This document shows positions 58,406-64,000 of a stretch of DNA of 64,000 bases, in pieces. The notes beneath the pieces are model-generated. The model had not been told where the DNA came from and made no database searches. It worked only from the letters and a program-made list of their open reading frames with translations. The stretch lies in the NCBI GenBank assembly GCA_036365455.1, contig JAWQUS010000002.1:2418001-2482000 (forward strand), written 5' to 3'. This DNA comes from Macrosoma leucophasiata. Lineage: Eukaryota; Arthropoda; Insecta; Lepidoptera; Hedylidae. Within the stretch, counting starts at the first letter, position 1. Every line of letters starts with the position of its first letter. Position numbers and translations under genes: made by a program.

Positions 58406-58544
58406 CGAACGACGTCTCCACTATGTTGAACATCGAATTTACTCTACCCACCCCATATACGGCCTGTTTTACATACGAGATCTTTATTCAGAAGTACACA
58501 CTTTCGAAATACGTTCGAAGTGCATAATTTCCTGATATCCTGAA

Positions 58545-58550
58545 AATAAA
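58545..58550 (+). other. Candidate TTLL5 polyadenylation signal AATAAA
   Basis: AATAAA 140 bases after the TTLL5 stop. A second one at 58635-58640 is an alternative. Confidence 0.6.
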
Positions 58551-58676
58551 GTGGGAGCTTGGTGAGCCGTGCCCACCCCAGGAAAGTCCGGTGCCAACCC
58601 CAGAACGTTTACTAAAAGCTGAAATTCGTGCGATAATAAACATCTTCCTTTGCTTTGTCTCGAATTACACTGATTT

Positions 58677-58744
58677 TTACGAACTGGGTCGTGACGCGAT
58701 TTTTTAATCGAAATATCTATATCGCGTCACGACCCGGTTCGTAA
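58677..58744. repeat. 24-bp inverted repeat, one mismatch
   Basis: Arms 58677-58700 and 58721-58744 (TTACGAACTGGGTCGTGACG onward) differ at one position; the loop is 20 bases. Confidence 0.85.
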
Positions 58745-58890
58745 TAATCTGTGTAATGAGTGTTAAACGCGAGTGTTTTAAAAGTTATATTGTCTCGAAT
58801 TGATAGAAAACGTCCGTATTTCTATTCATATCTCCTATAGCTTCTCAACATGTGATAGGTTTTAAAAATCTGATATCATAAAGATATGAT

Positions 58891-58932
58891 CTCTTGGTAT
58901 CTGACGTTTAAGAAAACGTCAGATACCAAGAG
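58891..58932. repeat. Perfect 19-bp hairpin, 4-base loop
   Basis: Arms CTCTTGGTATCTGACGTTT at 58891-58909 and its exact complement at 58914-58932, loop AAGA. Confidence 0.88.
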
Positions 58933-58934
58933 CG

Positions 58935-59655
58935 AATTTCTTAAATGTTGCCTGTACTAAAAAGCTGGCAATAGAAAACGGAAGATACATTTTCAAAACT
59001 TCTGGTATCTATTTTTAATATCAGGTATTAAGACCGCTTCCAGCCTTAAACAATATCGTCTTTCGTCAAGAAAAGTGTCATAATACAAAAATAGGTGTTT
59101 CGAGAAAATGACATTTTAATAGTTTTTTGATCATTTAAAAGTCAATCATTTAGAAACTATAGTAGTTTTTAATCTATTATAGTTTTTAAAATATTGACTT
59201 TTATTTTACTCAAAATATGGAATAAAATAATGTTCATCAAAAAACAAACTTTTAACTTACAAATTTTTTTCTTTTCTTATTTGTTCACTTCTGTTATCTT
59301 TGGTTTTTTTTCTTTTTCTTTTGCATGCGACGACGAATTGTAATAACTTAGCAACTATGATTCTCAAGTAAGTGACTTTGATGTCTTTTTTGAGAATAAA
59401 TGTCTTTAAACCCAAATTCCTATGATCTTAACGATACGCCACTAAAGTAATTTCTAGATCTGCTGGGACAAAATCTCTCTGTCTCTTTTAAGATAAGTAG
59501 TTACAAATAATTAATATGTGCAATTTGACGAAAATACAAAGCAATGCCTTCTTAGCAATAGTAATAATGTAAACATTTTAACGAATGAAACAGGGCTCGC
59601 TGGTAATGTCACGATCTCCATACTGTGTTGCAGAGATGATTGTCTTTTGGCTCAT
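58935..59655. other. AT-rich intergenic DNA, nothing recognised
   Basis: Low-complexity A/T runs with no coding signal or second-copy repeat. Confidence 0.5.
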
Positions 59656-59657
59656 GA

Positions 59658-59695
59658 GGTTATGTCCCCAAGATCCCCATCTTGGGGACATAACC
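59658..59695. repeat. Perfect 17-bp hairpin, 4-base loop
   Basis: Arms GGTTATGTCCCCAAGAT and exact complement, loop CCCC. Confidence 0.88.
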
Positions 59696-59794
59696 GCCAC
59701 ACTGAGCGCGTCTCACAGTATTTCTTTACATTTCGGTCATTAGTGTGATTGATTTTGATTATAAGCTCTTTCGTATAACTTTTTTCGTTTTTAC

Positions 59795-60088
59795 TGGTGG
59801 TAGAGCTCCAGTGACGGAGCTCGCGGGCGTAGGCACCACCGCATTACCTAATATACTTGCCGCTAAATGGTAGTGTTCAGCACTATCGTGTTCCGGTCAG
59901 GTGGTAATGTACGGCCCTGTAATTTCCGGCACAGAGGCATAACACCCTTAGGCCTCAGGAGTGGTAACGCATCTGCATTTGACCTTGGTCTTTGTGTGGG
60001 TGTCTATAGGCTGCAGTCATCACTTAACATCAATGTGAACTGCATGCTTGTTTGCCACTTCCATTACATAAAAAAAAAAAAAAAAAAT
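59795..60088 (+). repeat. Family B, full copy
   Basis: Nearly identical to 34912-35204, with a 19-base A-run. High identity suggests recent activity. Confidence 0.88.
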
Positions 60089-60399
60089 AACACTACTGTG
60101 AAAATCCGTGCCCATGAACCTGTCCACCGGCACAAGGATATCCAACGCTTGAACGGCATCGTGACATTACTTGTAGTCCCAAATAGTACATAAATCCATC
60201 ACTTATAAGCTACATAACAAATACATATATTTTTCGGCCACGTATATAGCTTTTCCAGTAATACTGTAATTAGCGTACGACGCTCTTCCGGGTCAGTATA
60301 GATTTTTAGAAGAGTTTGTAAACTGGTCAAGTTTTATTAAGGCGGCGCTTATTGACAGTGCGGCACGGCACTTTTTTAGTGGACCGATGATTTTCGACC

Positions 60400-60930
60400 T
60401 TATTTCAATCTTCTCGCGTGATGACGCGACATACCGCGACCGGCCGTGCCACGTCGTGATATTTCACAACATGCCACTGGAGCATGTGAGGCGCACAGTT
60501 TACTGTTCTGTGTTAAGGAAAATAAATTGTTAAATGTATAAAATAAGATTGAAATTACGTCGCTCGGGTGGCTATCTCGAACGAAGGTACGTCTCAAAAC
60601 ACGTTCCTCTCTCTACCTTCATGCCACAACATCTAGCATGCCGCGGGATACCACCATGATTCGATATGCCGAAGCGTGCCGTTCAGCCCCATGCCAGAGA
60701 GTATGTAATAATACTACGTATAGAATGGACACTTCGACGTCCCGCCCGATTTCCCCGCCTCACCCAACCTCCTCCCCTCTTATGGGGAACGTTTCGTATT
60801 TTCTACGTCCTACGCACACAGGTGCACGTGTAAATACACGTCACTGATTGATGTCTGTGTAATAAAGACCAAATTAAGCATTTGTATGGAATTTTGGCGG
60901 AGTGTCCGCGGTGTGCCCATGCCTTTCTAC
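60400..60930 (+). repeat. Repeat family E copy and nearby scraps
   Basis: 60678-60915 matches 28460-28690 in opposite orientation (GGACACTTCGACGTCCCGCC; TTGATGTCTGTGTAATAAAG). Bases 60090-60400 hold nothing recognised. Confidence 0.65.
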
Positions 60931-61211
60931 ACCGTAAATGAGCGCCGGCCCTTATACAATGATAATTAAAGACAATTTTATTTCTATCTTTCGGCAGTTT
61001 GTCGCCAAATTGTGTCTTATAAAAATCTCAGTATCGATCTATACCGTAATGATTAGTATACTATATTAAATATCACGTGTCGTTTTTACCAAAGAGCACA
61101 GATTATATTTACGGAGGTGTGTACCTGGCACTAGTTGTAATAATCGAATAAGGTGCTATGATTGAACGAATGTAGCCGCACGCCTCGCGCACCGACACCA
61201 TCGTTTTACAG

Positions 61212-61750
61212 AGGAGATGTTGCGAGCTCGGCTCTGGTTCGTACACGTCCTCAAAAAATGGGTAAATTAAAGAAGAAGCCGAAAAAAATACAATTAATTT
61301 ATTCAAGAATATGTTTTAGAGTTACAACCACATTTAATTCAAACGATTATATAATTTTCAACCATGTTCAACATGGCAGCGATACAGCCTACGCTTGGGA
61401 TAGTACCTATGTAGATAAAACAAAACTAATGCTATCTGTATCTTACTAGTGCATCACATATTATCAAAAAAACAATGTATCGAATCGATAAATTTAAAGA
61501 AGTTCCGATGAATTTCTTTAAATTGGAAATCGATTATTAGCGGAATTTGTCAAAATGACATTGCCCGCCATATTCGCCATGTTGGTTTTGAGTTGCAATT
61601 TTAACTGCAAATAATGTTTTGTAACTGCAAACAAAGCTAAAAAAGTGAAAATATGTAGTAAAAAACGTTTTTATATTGATTTTGCCTATTAATGATATTG
61701 TGTACAATACATGGCCGGAGGTCCATACATTTTTGCAACATCTCCTTTGT
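61212..61750. mobile_element. ~540-base element with AAAGGAGATGTTGC ends, third copy
   Basis: Same ends (GAGGAGATGTTGCGAGCTCG; TTTTTGCAACATCTCCTTTG) and core as at 44965 and 50718. An extra stretch at about 61400-61545 includes the inverted pair AAATTTAAAGAA / TTCTTTAAATT. Confidence 0.85.
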
Positions 61751-61754
61751 TTGG

Positions 61755-64000
61755 AACTTTTAGAGGTGGAACTATCAACTTGTCATCAATAAGTACTCGC
61801 TGCCTGGAGGAAACGATTAGTACAGTTCGATTACCCGCTGAAATAGACTAGTAGTGTCTCTATAGGAGCCGCCTACATAGCTTCAACCAAAAAATAATAT
61901 TAAAAAAGCTACTAGGCTTATCAATAGCCAGCTTTCCTATGTTAAAAAGACAATGGTAACTTTGTATATTGCAAAATTAGTTAGAAAAATATCTGGAACT
62001 ATCTATCTAAAATATCTTGTCTCCTTTCCCCCAGGCCTGCGAGTCTCAATTAGGGTTCCCTTCAAACAAACAAAAAAACCGACGCCTGCTATTTAAAACA
62101 GAAGCGTTGCGTGTCGGTATGTGATTGTCCACAAATAGTGTGGACGGTGGCACTCGTAAACGGGCTATTTTTTGTGGCAATTTTTCTCAATAATTCTACT
62201 TATTCAATTAAAAAAAACCGAGTCACCATGTTTATCGCGCGTATAACTTTTCATATAATAATGCCAGAGAAGCATGCAGTTCACATGGATGTTAACTGAT
62301 GACTGCAGCCTGATATCTTCACAAAAAACAGTGGTCAAAACGCAGATGCGTTGCCACCGCTGAGACCTTACAGCCTTACACACCTTACCAGGCGTGCATA
62401 CGTTGACAAGTCGACTTGCATATATTTTTTTATTCTACGCTGTATTTATAGGATGAATAAATTACTAAGTCGATCAGTACTGCAATACAAAATTCCTAAA
62501 AAACATAAAACCACGATTTACAGATTCAAACTTTAAAATGAATGCGCTGAGAAATGACGATTTTTGACTTGTCTACTTATTCACGACTGTAATGTTGTAT
62601 GTGTGATAGATAACAGGGCCATACTAAGTATATTAGTATGGCCCTGATATATCTACTGCTGTACTAAGTCTTCCTTTCCCAATGACGTCTACAACTACCG
62701 ATCGGAGGCTGCCGTCATCCAACTATTGCAAATCCTGACAGCACTACTGACATTGCAGAAAAATTGTGCAACAACTGCCTGCATGCATATTCTATAACCC
62801 GTTTGCGAGTGCCTTTAGACTGAGCTAGCTATAGAATATATCAGACAGTACAGTCGAGCAGGAAAGGTAGCTATAGAATATAAAAATTAGCTTATCGTGT
62901 CGATACGTTCTCCTGGAAGTACGATTTTAAGTCTCTATATTCATCTAGTACTAATAGATTAGATTAGCCTCGAATAAATCCAGCTTCACTCTTGACGCTT
63001 ATATTTTGTAGAGTGAGGTCTCTGATAATTATATTTTCGACTCGCGTGTTTCAATATGATCGAAATACATTTTTAAAATACTTCATTATACAGTCCGTGT
63101 TAAAATTTTAATCGAATGTATGACGAATGAAATTTATTTCGTGCTTCTTCAGTTTAAAATGTTCTGTTGCAATACCGATATAGTAATACTTTTGTTTTAC
63201 TATAGAATATTTTTGTTGCCCCTATTTCTTATACTGAGTGACTGGTTAATCAATTCATATACAAAATGTACTCTAGAGTTAAATTAAATTAATTTTATTC
63301 TTTATTTGACAGCTCTCTCTTCCATCCGGTCCATATCTATTTATGAACGAAAATGAAATTATAATTTAGTACTATTTAAAAAAAATGTTAAGCTACAGTG
63401 AAGCCTTTACTTTTATATAACGAACTTAGAAACTGCAATAAAATGTTTGTATGAATAGTTGGTAATCGGGTTTGGATAGCCAGAAACAAAAATCAGACCA
63501 AAATACCTAGCGTTTATTTTTTGTCAAACTCCTACAGGAAAGTAATTTTATGCCTTTTTCCGTAAGTACGTATCCATACATCCAACATAGCCCTATATAT
63601 TGTGCTAAATAATAATTAATTAGCTTACATAGTGTGTTGTAAATATCTACATACTTGTCTACAACTTTGCCACTACATTTTAAGTTCAGCTACACGCCAA
63701 TTATGACATAATTTCATTATTTACTTAATATTATATTTTTTATTCGAAATATTCAAATTATATTTACAAATTAATATATTGTCTGTTGGCAAAATAACTT
63801 TGTTTTTTTACAGTAACAAATATTGTGATGGAATCTATGTAACTCGAAAGACGTAGCATGTATGAAATTATTATAATAATTATGTAAATTAATTGCATGT
63901 GAAAAATTCACAAATACATCATATTCTTAGTTGATCTCTAGTGTACTTAATTTATATTCTGACCCCTTTATTCATAAACGCATTTTAGCTAAAGTGTTGC
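61755..64000. other. Gene-free AT-rich end of window
   Basis: 62263-62375 is a minus scrap of family B. 62614-62646 is a perfect 14-bp hairpin (CAGGGCCATACTAA, loop GTATA). No exon, RNA gene or long repeat is recognised in 62650-64000. Confidence 0.5.

Noticed and set aside
54671..56543. Open frames of 619, 620 and 484 codons on the + strand, as Pro/Ala/Arg-rich proteins
   Set aside because: They are the three frames of a stop-free 101-bp repeat that shifts frame each unit. Only the first 154 bases match TTLL5; the rest is exon/intron repeat.
47449..58180. CRISPR array
   Set aside because: Repeats are contiguous, without unique spacers, lie across exon borders and sit in a eukaryotic genome.
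57068..58375. Open frames of 343-435 codons on both strands over array 3
   Set aside because: A stop-free 102-bp unit repeated exactly gives endless frames. The true exon 16 frame stops at TGA right after the border.
58396..58402. AG|GTCATA near the TTLL5 end as a donor to further exons
   Set aside because: Weak donor, a stop codon two codons on, AATAAA 140 bases later and no TTLL5-like sequence downstream.

Overview
The window looks like nuclear DNA of a moth or butterfly. It is AT-rich, has a few short-exon genes with insect-style splice sites, and is packed with repeat families of lepidopteran type: tRNA-headed SINEs, RTE and Jockey/CR1-like LINE pieces, mariner, foldback MITEs and a Penelope-like element. 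The species cannot be told from the sequence, and the lepidopteran assignment is an inference from repeat style.

Two genes are recognisable, both on the + strand. The last coding exon of the 26S proteasome ATPase Rpt5 lies at 141-348. A complete-looking tubulin polyglutamylase of the TTLL5 type runs from 1992 to 58405. I reconstructed 17 coding exons; every join is phase-consistent and the model gives about 1069 residues. Exon 1 (1992-2086) is tentative and is followed by a ~35 kb repeat-filled first intron. Exons 2-4 give the N-terminus and a charged, low-complexity insert. Exons 5-10 give the TTL-type ATP-grasp catalytic core. Exon 11 gives the basic segment after the core. Exons 14-16 carry C-terminal blocks that resemble TTLL5. 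The stop is at 58403-58405, with AATAAA at 58545.

The most unusual feature is in the 3' half of TTLL5. Three separate tandem arrays each begin inside the last 41-69 nt of a coding exon, run across the exon/intron border and repeat it: exon 12 (141-bp unit, 47449-49050), exon 14 (mostly 101-bp unit, 17 copies, 54767-56528) and exon 16 (exact 102-bp unit, 9 copies, 57245-58180). Every copy carries the AG|GT border, so potential splice donors are multiplied many times, and arrays 2 and 3 are also strong G-quadruplex/i-motif sequence. I know of no described system of this kind. It may be a hypermutable splice-junction expansion, a tandem-duplication route to intron change, or partly an assembly effect.

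Layout: 1-2100, Rpt5 end and TTLL5 5' end; 2100-14600, MITEs, RTE pieces, a 95-bp VNTR and an orphan start-codon exon with a strong donor (9425-9441); 14700-19200, stacked Penelope-like fragment, mariner end and LINE with an intact 1063-codon ORF; 19200-37000, repeats and AT-rich intron; 37029-47489, TTLL5 exons 2-12; 47449-49050, array 1; 49076-50690, broken mariner with a nested insertion; 51479-58405, TTLL5 exons 13-17, arrays 2 and 3 and a broken LINE; 58406-64000, gene-free with several perfect hairpins and MITEs.
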